A stretch of 64,000 bases of DNA. Origin: Burkholderia sp. Leaf177. GTDB lineage: Bacteria; Pseudomonadota; Gammaproteobacteria; Burkholderiales; Burkholderiaceae. Positions 36,662 through 44,816 of the stretch are shown here, piece after piece. The translations under genes were made by a program, and so were the position numbers. The stretch covers positions 156,379-220,378 of the forward strand of contig NZ_LMPF01000003.1 of the NCBI RefSeq assembly GCF_001424345.1. The letters run 5' to 3'. The notes under the pieces were generated by a model. The model saw only the letters and a program-made list of their open reading frames with translations, did no database searches and was not told where the DNA came from. How positions within the stretch are numbered: the first letter of the stretch is position 1; the number at the start of each line of letters is the position of its first letter.

Positions 36662-37821
36662 TATGCCTTCGAGGGTAGCGCGGCGCCCGATGTCCCCGGC
36701 TGCACGAGCGGAGGTAAAACGGCCGCGTCGTCGACCGGGGCGACGGATGCGGCCGGGTCCGGAATCACGGTGCCGGCTGCATCAGCGGAAGCGCCCAGCG
36801 CCGCTTGTTGCACAGGAGCAGCATTATCTTCCATGGCGCGCACAAGCCGTTCCAACACGCCATTTTTGACCGCATCATACCCGCGTTTGATAGCCCACTC
36901 AAACCCGTAGGCTTGTGCCGAGCCGTGACTCTTGATGACGAGTCCGCGCAATCCGAGCAACGCTGCGCCGTTGTATTGGGCGGGATCGACGCGTCGTTTG
37001 AAGCGCTTGAGAACCGGCAATGCGACGATCGCCATCAGTTTGGTGGCGAGCGACCGGCTGAATTCTTCGCGGATCATGTCGGTGAGCATTTGCGCGAGAC
37101 CTTCCGATGTCTTCAGCGCCACATTGCCGACAAACCCGTCGCACACGACTACGTCTGTCGTGCCTTTATAGATGTCGTTGCCTTCCACGTTGCCGTAGAA
37201 GTTGAGCGTGCTTGCGCGCAGCAACTCGCCGGCGCGTTTGATGGTCTCATTGCCCTTGATGACTTCTTCGCCGATATTGAGCAGGCCGATAGTCGGACGC
37301 TCCTTGTTGCCGATAGCAGCAACGAGCGCATGGCCCATCTCGGCGAATTGCAGCAGATGCTGCGGCTCGCAATCCACGTTCGCGCCCAGGTCGAGCACGG
37401 TGGTGAAGCCTTTCTGGCTTGGCATCGCAAACGCGATAGCCGGGCGTTCGATGCCCGGCAGCGTCTTCAACACGTAGCGCGACACCGCCATCAGCGCACC
37501 GGTGTTGCCCGCCGAGATGCAGGTCTGCGCCTGCCCCTCCTTGACGAGATTGAGCGCCACGCGCATGGACGAATCTTTTTTCCGGCGCAGCGCGACTTCC
37601 ACCGGATCGTCCATCTCGACCACTTCGGTGGCGGAGACGACCGTCAACCGGGTTTCGTCGACGGCTTTGCACTTCTTGAGTTGCGCACGGATAGCCGACT
37701 CGATGCCCACGAGCAGCAAATGCGCATCGGGATGCGAACGCACGAAACTGACGGCGGCGGGAACGGTCACGGACGGGCCGTGGTCGCCTCCCATGCAGTC
37801 GATGGTGATCTTTACGGTCAT
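36661..37821 (-). CDS. plsX: Phosphate acyltransferase PlsX
   Basis: Makes acyl-phosphate from acyl-ACP for the first acylation of glycerol-3-phosphate in phospholipid synthesis. The 386-residue protein has the [11 protein letters not shown]-terminus, the conserved SAGNTGALM and the [11 protein letters not shown] elements. The last 50 residues are an alanine- and proline-rich extension without conserved character. It overlaps fabH by one base and lies after rpmF with a hairpin between. Confidence 0.96.
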   Translation of the reverse strand: MTVKITIDCMGGDHGPSVTVPAAVSFVRSHPDAHLLLVGIESAIRAQLKKCKAVDETRLTVVSATEVVEMDDPVEVALRRKKDSSMRVALNLVKEGQAQTCISAGNTGALMAVSRYVLKTLPGIERPAIAFAMPSQKGFTTVLDLGANVDCEPQHLLQFAEMGHALVAAIGNKERPTIGLLNIGEEVIKGNETIKRAGELLRASTLNFYGNVEGNDIYKGTTDVVVCDGFVGNVALKTSEGLAQMLTDMIREEFSRSLATKLMAIVALPVLKRFKRRVDPAQYNGAALLGLRGLVIKSHGSAQAYGFEWAIKRGYDAVKNGVLERLVRAMEDNAAPVQQAALGASADAAGTVIPDPAASVAPVDDAAVLPPLVQPGTSGAALPSKA

Positions 37822-37842
37822 GGAGTGCGACGAATTTCAGGC

Positions 37843-37876
37843 ACAAAAAAGCGGCAGTGAAATGCCGCCTTCTTGT
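37843..37876 (-). terminator. Intrinsic terminator between rpmF and plsX
   Basis: On the minus strand GGCGGCA and TGCCGC pair around TTTCAC and are followed by TTTTTT. It lies about 120 bases after rpmF and just ahead of the plsX start, so it should partly uncouple the ribosomal-protein gene from the lipid genes. Confidence 0.8.
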
Positions 37877-37992
37877 TGCACCAGGAAGATGTCAAACGCG
37901 AGCGACCGTAGCTCAAATCATGTGTCAGACCATGAGTCAAGACGGCGACGCGAGACGCACCAAGCGTCGCGGACGCACTACGCGCCGAACGC

Positions 37993-38172
37993 TTAGTCGT
38001 TCTTCGTCTTGATGACTTTCTTGCCACGATAGTAGCCGTTCGGGCTCACGTGGTGACGCAGATGCACTTCACCCGTGCCCGGCTCGACAGCCAGTGCCGG
38101 TGCCGTGAGGAAATCGTGCGAACGATGCATGCCGCGCTTGGACGGCGATTTCTTGTTTTGCTGAACTGCCAT
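37993..38172 (-). CDS. rpmF: 50S ribosomal protein L32
   Basis: The 59-residue protein begins [20 protein letters not shown] and has the conserved [16 protein letters not shown] end. There are no zinc-binding cysteines, so this is the cysteine-free type. The ATG at 38170-38172 is preceded by CTGGAGTCATC, a good ribosome-binding site. It lies in the conserved order yceD-rpmF-plsX-fab. Confidence 0.97.
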   Translation of the reverse strand: MAVQQNKKSPSKRGMHRSHDFLTAPALAVEPGTGEVHLRHHVSPNGYYRGKKVIKTKND

Positions 38173-38290
38173 GATGACTCCAGAAAAATTTTGCGAATTC
38201 TAACACAGCTCGACACACCGGCGACCCTGACCTCAAGGCCAGTGAATCGATCCGGGTGCATCGCGCCAAATGACGGATACCTTTGACTCT

Positions 38291-38944
38291 TTAATGCGTG
38301 TCGTTGCCGGAACCGCCCTGCTTGAGCTTGCCGAGCGCGGCGAACGGATTGGGTCTTCCGGAGCCGCCATCCTGCTGCGAGTCCGCTTCGCCATTCAGAC
38401 CACCTTCGTCCAGCTCGCCCTCGGCGCTGTAGACACCTGTATTCAGGCTCTCATGCACTTCGGGACACACGTCGTGCTTGGGCACGAGCGGCAGGGACAA
38501 CAACAATTCATCTTCGATCAAGTCGATGAGATCGAACTGGCGCGAGCCCACGATCACTTCGACTTCATCGTTGTCGAGCGGAAATTCGTCCGCTTCTTCT
38601 TCCGTCAACACAACGCGATACGTTGCGTCGACATCAAGATGCTGCGAGTACGGCGACAAACACCGCTGACATTCGATCCACACCGACCCGTGCACGGCGA
38701 GCCGCAAGTACGGCTGCGGCGCCTCAGTGCCGTCGTCCTGTAATTCGGGCTGCATGGAGCCTTCGGCCTGCCATGAAAACACCGTGTCGCGATCGGGCGC
38801 GTCCGCCGGCACTTCATTGAGCAAGCGCGGCAACTGCGAAACCCGTACGCCGCCTGCTGCCTGCCGGCGGCTTTGCGCAAAGTCGAACAGGTCGAGCGAG
38901 CGCAAGTCCGCGGGACACGCAGGTTTGCCAGGATTTTGTGTCAT
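38291..38944 (-). CDS. yceD: YceD/DUF177-family protein, 23S rRNA accumulation
   Basis: Small cytoplasmic protein linked in E. coli and plants to accumulation of 23S rRNA. The 217-residue protein has the diagnostic CQRCLSPYSQHLDVDATYRVVLT motif near the middle and a following acidic stretch ending in LVPKHDVCPE. The C-terminal 50 residues are rich in glycine, serine and acidic residues. It lies 118 bases before rpmF, the usual pairing. Confidence 0.93.
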   Translation of the reverse strand: MTQNPGKPACPADLRSLDLFDFAQSRRQAAGGVRVSQLPRLLNEVPADAPDRDTVFSWQAEGSMQPELQDDGTEAPQPYLRLAVHGSVWIECQRCLSPYSQHLDVDATYRVVLTEEEADEFPLDNDEVEVIVGSRQFDLIDLIEDELLLSLPLVPKHDVCPEVHESLNTGVYSAEGELDEGGLNGEADSQQDGGSGRPNPFAALGKLKQGGSGNDTH

Positions 38945-39351
38945 GTGCGCTCCTGCAGGTGATCATTACCGCGACAGTCTGAACGGCGAGTCACGGAATA
39001 CGACCGGGATGGAAACTGCAGTATGCACCGCACGGAACCCGTCCGGCTGGTGTGGTTTATCCCGAGTTATTCCGACCGACACGGCTGGACAAAGCGGAGG
39101 AATCACGCGTTTTGCTGCGCCTTCGAAGTCAGCGATCCGGTTTCTGGCCCCAAAATCACTACACGCCTCGGTACACTTTCACTTGTCGCGCTTCAATCCC
39201 GTTCCATCGGACAATGCGGAAAAGCGCTTTGCATACCGATGAAAAGCCCAAAACTATAGCGGCTTTGTCTTTTCGAGTCAAACACTTATCCTTCGAGTTG
39301 CGGCTCGGCCGCCACGACCTCTTTCCTACTTGTTTATAGCCGGTTCTTTTC
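38945..39351. other. Divergent intergenic region between yceD and maf
   Basis: About 400 bp between two divergent genes. Open frames here are short and lack family resemblance. AAAGCC and GGCTTT near 39240-39266 could form a loose hairpin. The promoters of both flanking genes are expected here, but I cannot place them firmly. Confidence 0.5.
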
Positions 39352-39966
39352 ATGCCCGATGTCTCAAATCAGCCGCGCCTCGTCCTTGCGTCGAGTTCGC
39401 GTTACCGCCGGGAATTGCTCGAGCGCCTGCGCATTCCGTTCGATGTAATCACGCCCGATATCGACGAAACGCCGCTTCATGGAGAAACGCCCGAAGCCAC
39501 GGCGTTGCGGCTTTCGGTAGCGAAAGCGCAAGCAGCCGCGACGCGTGTCAGCCATGCCTCCGGCGTGCTTGTGATCGGCTCGGACCAGGTCGCGACGTGC
39601 GATGGCCGGCAGATCGGCAAGCCCGGCACGCATGAAAACGCCCGCGCCCAGCTTCAGTCGATGCGTGGAAAAAGCGTCGAATTCCACAGCGCGCTATGCC
39701 TTTTCGATAACCGCACGAACCACGTTCAATCTGCAGATATCGTCACGCGCGTGCAGTTTCGCGACCTTTCCGATGAAGAAATCGAAGCGTATCTGCTCGC
39801 CGAAACGCCCTACGACGTGGCCGGAAGCGCGAAATCCGAAGGACTCGGCATCACGCTCGTGGAGTCTATTCATTCCGACGATCCCACCGCGCTGATCGGT
39901 TTGCCGCTCATCGCGTTGTCGAAAATGCTGCGCGCGGCCGGATTCTCTTTGACGGAGGCTGCATGA
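39352..39966 (+). CDS. Maf-family nucleotide pyrophosphatase, YceF-like
   Basis: Hydrolyses non-canonical nucleoside triphosphates. The YceF branch acts on 7-methyl-GTP. The 204-residue protein has the N-terminal LVLASSSRYRRELLERL, the conserved acid in IGSDQVATCDGRQIGKPG, and the C-terminal SIHSDDPTALIGLPL that fits the YceF subtype better than the dTTP/UTP subtype. The position opposite yceD-rpmF-plsX also matches E. coli, where yceF stands beside yceD. The stop overlaps the next start (ATGA). Confidence 0.93.
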   Translation: MPDVSNQPRLVLASSSRYRRELLERLRIPFDVITPDIDETPLHGETPEATALRLSVAKAQAAATRVSHASGVLVIGSDQVATCDGRQIGKPGTHENARAQLQSMRGKSVEFHSALCLFDNRTNHVQSADIVTRVQFRDLSDEEIEAYLLAETPYDVAGSAKSEGLGITLVESIHSDDPTALIGLPLIALSKMLRAAGFSLTEAA

Positions 39967-40682
39967 GCGGCGTTTTGTATCTGATTCCCAACACACTCGG
40001 CGAAGGCGACAGCGCGGCGCTCGCCGACGTCCTGCCCGAACCCGTAAGGGCGCGCGCCGCAGTGTTGCAGTATTACATCGGCGAAAACGCGAAAACAACG
40101 CGCGCATTCCTGAAGAAAGTCGGCACCGAGCGGCCGATCCAGGAAATCGAAATCCGCGAATTGAACGTGAACACGCCACCGGGAGAAGTCGAGAAGTTGC
40201 TTAAGCCGATCCTGGCCGGCACCGACGCGGGACTCGTTTCGGAAGCCGGCTGCCCCGCCGTAGCCGATCCCGGCGCATTGCTCGTGCGCCGTGCGCATGA
40301 ACGCGGTGTGAAAGTCGTACCGTTCGTTGGACCGAGCTCGATCTTGCTGGCGTTGATGGCATCTGGAATGAATGGGCAGAGTTTTGCGTTCAACGGCTAC
40401 CTTCCCGTCGATGCCGCCGAGCGCGGCAAACGCCTTCGCGAACTCGAAATGTTGTCGAGGAAGGCGAACCAGACGCAGATTTTTATCGAGACGCCGTACA
40501 GGAATCGGGCGCTGCTGGACACGTTGCTCGCGACGTGCGCACCGTCGACGCTGGTTTGCGTCGCGGTCGATCTGACGATGCCGGATGAAACGATCGTCAC
40601 GCGGACTGTCGCCGAGTGGAAGAAGAAAGCCGCGCCGGAACTGCATAAGCGGCCGGCGATCTTCCTCTTGCTGGGTGCGTGA
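39963..40682 (+). CDS. Tetrapyrrole methylase-family SAM methyltransferase, RsmI-like
   Basis: The 239-residue protein has the class III methyltransferase layout of RsmI and the tetrapyrrole methylases: an N-terminal LYLIPNTLGEGD, a mid SAM-binding GTDAGLVSEAGCPAVADPGALLV, and FVGPSSILLALMASGMNGQSFAFNGYLP. RsmI methylates C1402 of 16S rRNA, but this protein is shorter, lacks the usual RsmI N-terminus and is best called a relative. It is coupled to maf by a four-base overlap. A terminator follows. Confidence 0.88.
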   Translation: MSGVLYLIPNTLGEGDSAALADVLPEPVRARAAVLQYYIGENAKTTRAFLKKVGTERPIQEIEIRELNVNTPPGEVEKLLKPILAGTDAGLVSEAGCPAVADPGALLVRRAHERGVKVVPFVGPSSILLALMASGMNGQSFAFNGYLPVDAAERGKRLRELEMLSRKANQTQIFIETPYRNRALLDTLLATCAPSTLVCVAVDLTMPDETIVTRTVAEWKKKAAPELHKRPAIFLLLGA

Positions 40683-40690
40683 AAAGGCAT

Positions 40691-40731
40691 GAAAAAACCG
40701 CTCGCCTGAATTTTCAGGACGAGCGGTTTTC
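40691..40731. terminator. Bidirectional intrinsic terminator
   Basis: AAAACCGCTCG and CGAGCGGTTTT pair, with an inner CCTGAA/TTCAGG pair that leaves a short loop. It separates the convergent methylase and sppA genes, with T runs on both strands. Confidence 0.9.
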
Positions 40732-40749
40732 AGTTTCTTGCGCCAACAA

Positions 40750-41763
40750 TTACTTCAACTGCATCTTGCCGCCCATCATCAGCGCGCTCATGGATGCATT
40801 GCCGACCGCCGCGCCAAATTTTCGCGCAACGCGCTCGCCGATGCTCTCCTTTTGCGTGTAATCGATGATATCCGGCTGCTTCACGATCTCGCGCGCCACA
40901 TAATCCGCGTCGCCGAAACCATCGGCGAGACCGAGTTCAACGCTCTTTTGCCCCGTCCAGAACATGCCCGAGAACAAATCGGGATTGTCTTTCAGGCGCG
41001 CGCCACGGCCCTTTTTGACGGCATCGATAAATTGCGCGTGAATCTGGTCCAGCATTTCCTGCGCGTGGGCGTCCATTCCCGGCGTTTCCGGCGAGAACGG
41101 ATCAAAAGCGCCTTTGTTCGCGCCCGACGTGTGCAGGCGACGCTCCACGCCCAGCTTGCTCATCAGGCCCGTGAAGCCGAAACCGTCCATCAGCACGCCG
41201 ATAGAACCCACGATGCTCGCTTTATCGACGTAAATCTTGTCCGCGGCCGCAGCGGCGTAATACCCGCCCGACGCGCACATGTCGTTCACGACCACATAAA
41301 GCGGCTTCGACGGATATTTGGTCCGCAAACGCGTGATCTCGCGATTGATGATGCCGGCCTGCACGGGACTTCCGCCCGGGCTGTTGCATCGGAGGATCAC
41401 GGCTGCGGTGGCGTCGTCTTCGAACGCGCTGTCTAGCGCTGCGTTCACGTTGTCCGCGCTGGCGTCGCTATTAGCGGAGATTTCGCCTTCCAGCTCGACG
41501 AGCGCCGTGTGCCGCGCGGTTTTCGATACCTTGTCGCCGGTGAAATCGAAGGCGCGCCAGACCGCGACGGCCAGGATCGCCAAGAAAACGAAGCGGAAAA
41601 AGATCCGCCAGCGGCGCGCCGAGCGCTGTTCGTTGATGGCCGCGAGCGCAATGCGTTCGAGCGCGGCGCGCTCCCAGTTTTCGCCCTTTGCACCAGCCGG
41701 AGGAAGAGCCGCAGAGGTCGGGCGAGCCGGGTCGGAAGGTTCAGTGGGAATGTGATCGGACAT
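40750..41763 (-). CDS. sppA: Signal peptide peptidase SppA (S49 family, short form)
   Basis: Membrane-bound protease that cuts left-over signal peptides. The 337-residue protein has a cytoplasmic N-terminus, one membrane segment (FFRFVFLAILAVAVWRAF) and a single S49 domain with oxyanion-hole glycines (NSPGGSPVQAG), the serine in MCASGGYYAAAAADKIY and the downstream lysine/glycine GSIGVLM. This is the short form that assembles as an oligomer. It is followed after 52 bases by the Rieske gene upstream on the same strand. Confidence 0.94.
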   Translation of the reverse strand: MSDHIPTEPSDPARPTSAALPPAGAKGENWERAALERIALAAINEQRSARRWRIFFRFVFLAILAVAVWRAFDFTGDKVSKTARHTALVELEGEISANSDASADNVNAALDSAFEDDATAAVILRCNSPGGSPVQAGIINREITRLRTKYPSKPLYVVVNDMCASGGYYAAAAADKIYVDKASIVGSIGVLMDGFGFTGLMSKLGVERRLHTSGANKGAFDPFSPETPGMDAHAQEMLDQIHAQFIDAVKKGRGARLKDNPDLFSGMFWTGQKSVELGLADGFGDADYVAREIVKQPDIIDYTQKESIGERVARKFGAAVGNASMSALMMGGKMQLK

Positions 41764-41815
41764 GCGTCGCCTGGATGACAGATTAAAGATTGAAGATTAA
41801 ACGGGGATTTTGGAT

Positions 41816-42202
41816 TCAAGCAGGACGAAGGTCGTCGTCGGGAAGCCAGAAAACGGCGCGGCCTTCCGGCGTGTCGCGCTCTTCGGTTTCGATCTTCCGC
41901 AAACGCGCGCCGCGGCACGGGCCGCCAACGCATTTTCCCGTATCCGGCTCGTAAATCGCGCCATGGGTGGCGCACATCAAGTATAAGCCGGAGCTCTCGA
42001 AGAACTTGCCCTCGGACCAGTCCAGCTCCATGGGGACGTGCGCGCACTGGTTCAGATAGCCGAACGGCCGGCCGTCGTAACGGACGAAAAATACCGTCGC
42101 TTCACCGCTTTTGCCGACTGCGTTGCGGCGAAGTCCGTCGCCGCCATCGACCAGTTCCTCCGATGCACACACGCGCACCGCTTCGGGCGCCGCTCCGGTC
42201 AT
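41816..42202 (-). CDS. Rieske [2Fe-2S] protein
   Basis: A single-domain ferredoxin-like Rieske protein of 128 residues. The cluster ligands are visible in two boxes: CAH (NQCAHVPMEL) and CxxH (MCATHGAIY). It lacks a membrane anchor or signal peptide, so it is a soluble cytoplasmic protein. The partner is unknown. Its ATG overlaps the stop of the HAD phosphatase gene by four bases, so the two are coupled. Confidence 0.92.
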   Translation of the reverse strand: MTGAAPEAVRVCASEELVDGGDGLRRNAVGKSGEATVFFVRYDGRPFGYLNQCAHVPMELDWSEGKFFESSGLYLMCATHGAIYEPDTGKCVGGPCRGARLRKIETEERDTPEGRAVFWLPDDDLRPA

Positions 42203-42858
42203 GCGTTCTCCCGCAGCCAGTCGCCGAGCGCGGTCACGTTTTCGGCCACGAATAACGGCTCGAGCGCATGCAGCGACTTTGCCGGATGCGCACCATAGGT
42301 CACGCCGACGGACGCCGCGCCCGCATTCTTCGCCATTTGCAGATCGTGCGTGGTGTCGCCGATCATCACCGTACGGTTCACGTCCTGGCCGAGTTCGCGC
42401 GTCAGTTCATGGAGCATGGCCGGATGTGGCTTGGAGAAGGTTTCATCGGCGCAGCGGGTGCCGTCGAAAAGGCTTGTCAGGCGCGACTGGTCGAGCGCCC
42501 GGTTCAAACCAACGCGGCTTTTGCCCGTCGCGACCGCCAGCAAATAACCTTCGTCGCGAAGGTTTTGCAGCATTTGGCGCACGCCATCGAAAAGCTCGGT
42601 CTGTTCGCCCTTGATTAGATAATGAAAGCGATACCGCTCCGCCAGCTTCGGATAATCGATGGGATCGAGCGTGGGCGCCGCGATCTGCAATGCGTCGCGC
42701 AAGCCGAGTCCGATCACGTAGCTGGCGGCTTCATCGGCGGGAACGGGCAGGCTCAGATCGCGGCATGCCGCCTGAATGCTGCGCGTAATGTGCGCCGTGG
42801 AGTCCATCAAGGTGCCGTCCCAGTCGAAGACAATCAGGTCGAATTGCTGACGCGCCAT
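42199..42858 (-). CDS. HAD-IA hydrolase, phosphoglycolate phosphatase-like
   Basis: The 219-residue protein has HAD motif I (FDWDGTLMDS), motif II (AVATGKSRVG), the lysine in FSKPHPAM and motif IV (MIGDTTHDLQMAKNAG), with a small helical cap. It resembles Gph, but the substrate cannot be read from sequence. It follows rluC immediately (rluC stop at 42859), in the order rluC, HAD, Rieske, sppA, which is common in Burkholderiaceae. Confidence 0.93.
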   Translation of the reverse strand: MARQQFDLIVFDWDGTLMDSTAHITRSIQAACRDLSLPVPADEAASYVIGLGLRDALQIAAPTLDPIDYPKLAERYRFHYLIKGEQTELFDGVRQMLQNLRDEGYLLAVATGKSRVGLNRALDQSRLTSLFDGTRCADETFSKPHPAMLHELTRELGQDVNRTVMIGDTTHDLQMAKNAGAASVGVTYGAHPAKSLHALEPLFVAENVTALGDWLRENA

Positions 42859-43863
42859 TTATTGTGTCTCTCTGGAAGATTGTTTGAGTTGTTCGATAAA
42901 CCTTTTGCATTCGGCCGGCAGCGGCGCCTCGACCTGAAGTGTCTCGCCTGTCGCCGGATGCACGAGTTTCAGCCGGAACGCGTGCAGGAACATACGCTTG
43001 AGCGAAGGATCGGCATTCGGGCGCAGCAAATTCTTGTTCAGCGCAAAGTCGCCGTATTTGGCATCGCCGGCAATCGGCAGGCCGATGTGCGCCATATGCA
43101 CGCGAATCTGGTGCGTGCGCCCGGTCTTCAGTTCGGCTTCGACCCACGCGTATTCATCGAAACGTTCGATCAGGTTGAAAACCGTGTGCGACGCAAGGCC
43201 GTCGTCCTGAACCCGCACGCGCCGCTCGCCCTCGGGCGTCAGATATTTGTGCAAGGATTCTTTCACAATCCTTCGACGTCCCCAGCCGGCGAGCCACTCG
43301 CCGTGACCGACTGCCTGATAGCGTTTATCGATCTTGTTGTCGCGCATTTGCTCGTGAAGGTTCACAAGCGCTGAGCGCTTTTTCGCGAGCATCAGCACAC
43401 CCGACGTCTCCCGATCCAGCCGATGCACCAATTCCAGGAACTTGGCCTGCGGACGCGCATTGCGCAGTTGTTCGATTACGCCGAACGCCACGCCGCTGCC
43501 GCCATGGACCGCGACGCCGGCGGGTTTGTCGATCACGATCAAATGATCGTCTTCAAATAGTATGGGGAATTCGGCCGCGGGTGCGTTCGACGAAACCGGT
43601 GTCTCGTCCAGTTGAGCGATGCGTATAGGCGGCACTCGAACCAGGTCGCCCATTTCCAGCCGATACGCCGCGTCGATGCGGCCTTTATTCACACGAACTT
43701 CGCCGCTTCGCAAAATCCGGTAAATGTGACTTTTCGGCACGCCTTTACAGACGCGGAGTAAAAAATTGTCGATGCGCTGACCCGCCGCATTTTCGTCGAT
43801 CTCGATCATGGAGACCTGTTCGCTTGCGACCTTTTTATGGGATGTTTTGCCTAACTCATTCAT
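42859..43863 (-). CDS. rluC: 23S rRNA pseudouridine synthase RluC
   Basis: Converts three uridines of 23S rRNA helix 35-39 region to pseudouridine in the E. coli enzyme. The 334-residue protein has an N-terminal S4 domain (GQRIDNFLLRVCKGVPKSHIYRILRSGEVRVNKGRI) and the RluA catalytic domain with the nucleophile aspartate in HRLDRETSGVL. It faces away from rne, as in many proteobacteria. The ATG at 43863 is the longest start. The family N-terminus would also allow the later methionine at residue 19. Confidence 0.95.
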   Translation of the reverse strand: MNELGKTSHKKVASEQVSMIEIDENAAGQRIDNFLLRVCKGVPKSHIYRILRSGEVRVNKGRIDAAYRLEMGDLVRVPPIRIAQLDETPVSSNAPAAEFPILFEDDHLIVIDKPAGVAVHGGSGVAFGVIEQLRNARPQAKFLELVHRLDRETSGVLMLAKKRSALVNLHEQMRDNKIDKRYQAVGHGEWLAGWGRRRIVKESLHKYLTPEGERRVRVQDDGLASHTVFNLIERFDEYAWVEAELKTGRTHQIRVHMAHIGLPIAGDAKYGDFALNKNLLRPNADPSLKRMFLHAFRLKLVHPATGETLQVEAPLPAECKRFIEQLKQSSRETQ

Positions 43864-44816
43864 TCTGAATATAATTTGCGGACAGTCTGTAAAAAGCCAC
43901 TAAGCTGGCCGGATGTAGTCAGACTGTACAGGTGCAAGCGGATAACCGTTATTTTACTTGCGCCCAGGGCCAGTTGCTCACCCGGAAAATGGAGTAACAA
44001 GTTGCACGCACGGCGATATCGCGCGGCAGGGACGGTGCCCACAGGCGCGTTCGGTCGAGTCGATCGCCGACACGGTAACGGAATTTTGGCGATCAAGAAT
44101 TTTATCGGCGAGAGTTGATGAAGGCCGGGTTTTAATTCGGCCGACTTCCGGATTCGACCCCGGGTATCAGGCAGGTATCGAGAAGATATTGGGCGGGTAT
44201 CCGGTCTTGGGTGAATGGAACATCAACGCTTTGCCGTAGCGAAGAAACAAGGGTCTGCTGCAAGCTGCGCTGAAACGGGCGAAGCGTGGCGGACATTGTC
44301 ATAAGGCGAGACACCCAACGCGGTTATTGGGCGCTTTGAGCGCCTGAAAAACCACAACGGCAGTCTGCTGCAGTTTTGAAGAAAGCCTGGTGGTTGTGAT
44401 CCCGCGCTGCTTGTACGTTGCTAGTACGTATTTGTACGTTTTTGCGCAGAAAACCCCGGCCGGAAAAGAGACTGCTGCAGGATGCATCCGGCTGCTGCTG
44501 GCTGCGCTGCCGGCTCCTCGATTCGGTTGAAGAACGTCGAGCCGCAGTGCTGTGCCGCTTAAGCCGACAGCCGTCGAATCACGGCGTGTCAAACCCGTTC
44601 GCATGTGCCCAGGGCTTTCTGCCTGTCGCGACGTACCTCGTCGCACATTGGTGGCAACGCCCGCTCCAGGCAATTCTCCTAGCCAGAACTCCGCGCCCAG
44701 CGTGCTTTGTGACAACAAACACATAAGCGCGGCGCGCCCGCCCTCCTGCTTCACGCGACTGACAACCGCGCGAATTCGCTCGACGGGGGCCGGTAGAGCC
44801 GCTCTGGAGCCGTCCA
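43864..44816 (+). promoter_or_regulatory. Leader and promoter region of rne
   Basis: About 950 bp with no convincing gene between divergent rluC and rne. In E. coli the rne 5' untranslated region mediates autoregulation by RNase E; that this stretch does the same is an inference. It contains three GTACGT hexamers at 44413-44418, 44424-44429 and 44434-44439, about one helical turn apart, and three copies of CTGCTGCA at 44255, 44365 and 44472. AGCTCTGGAG-like sequence (CTCTGGAGCCG) lies eight bases before the rne ATG as its ribosome-binding site. Confidence 0.5.
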
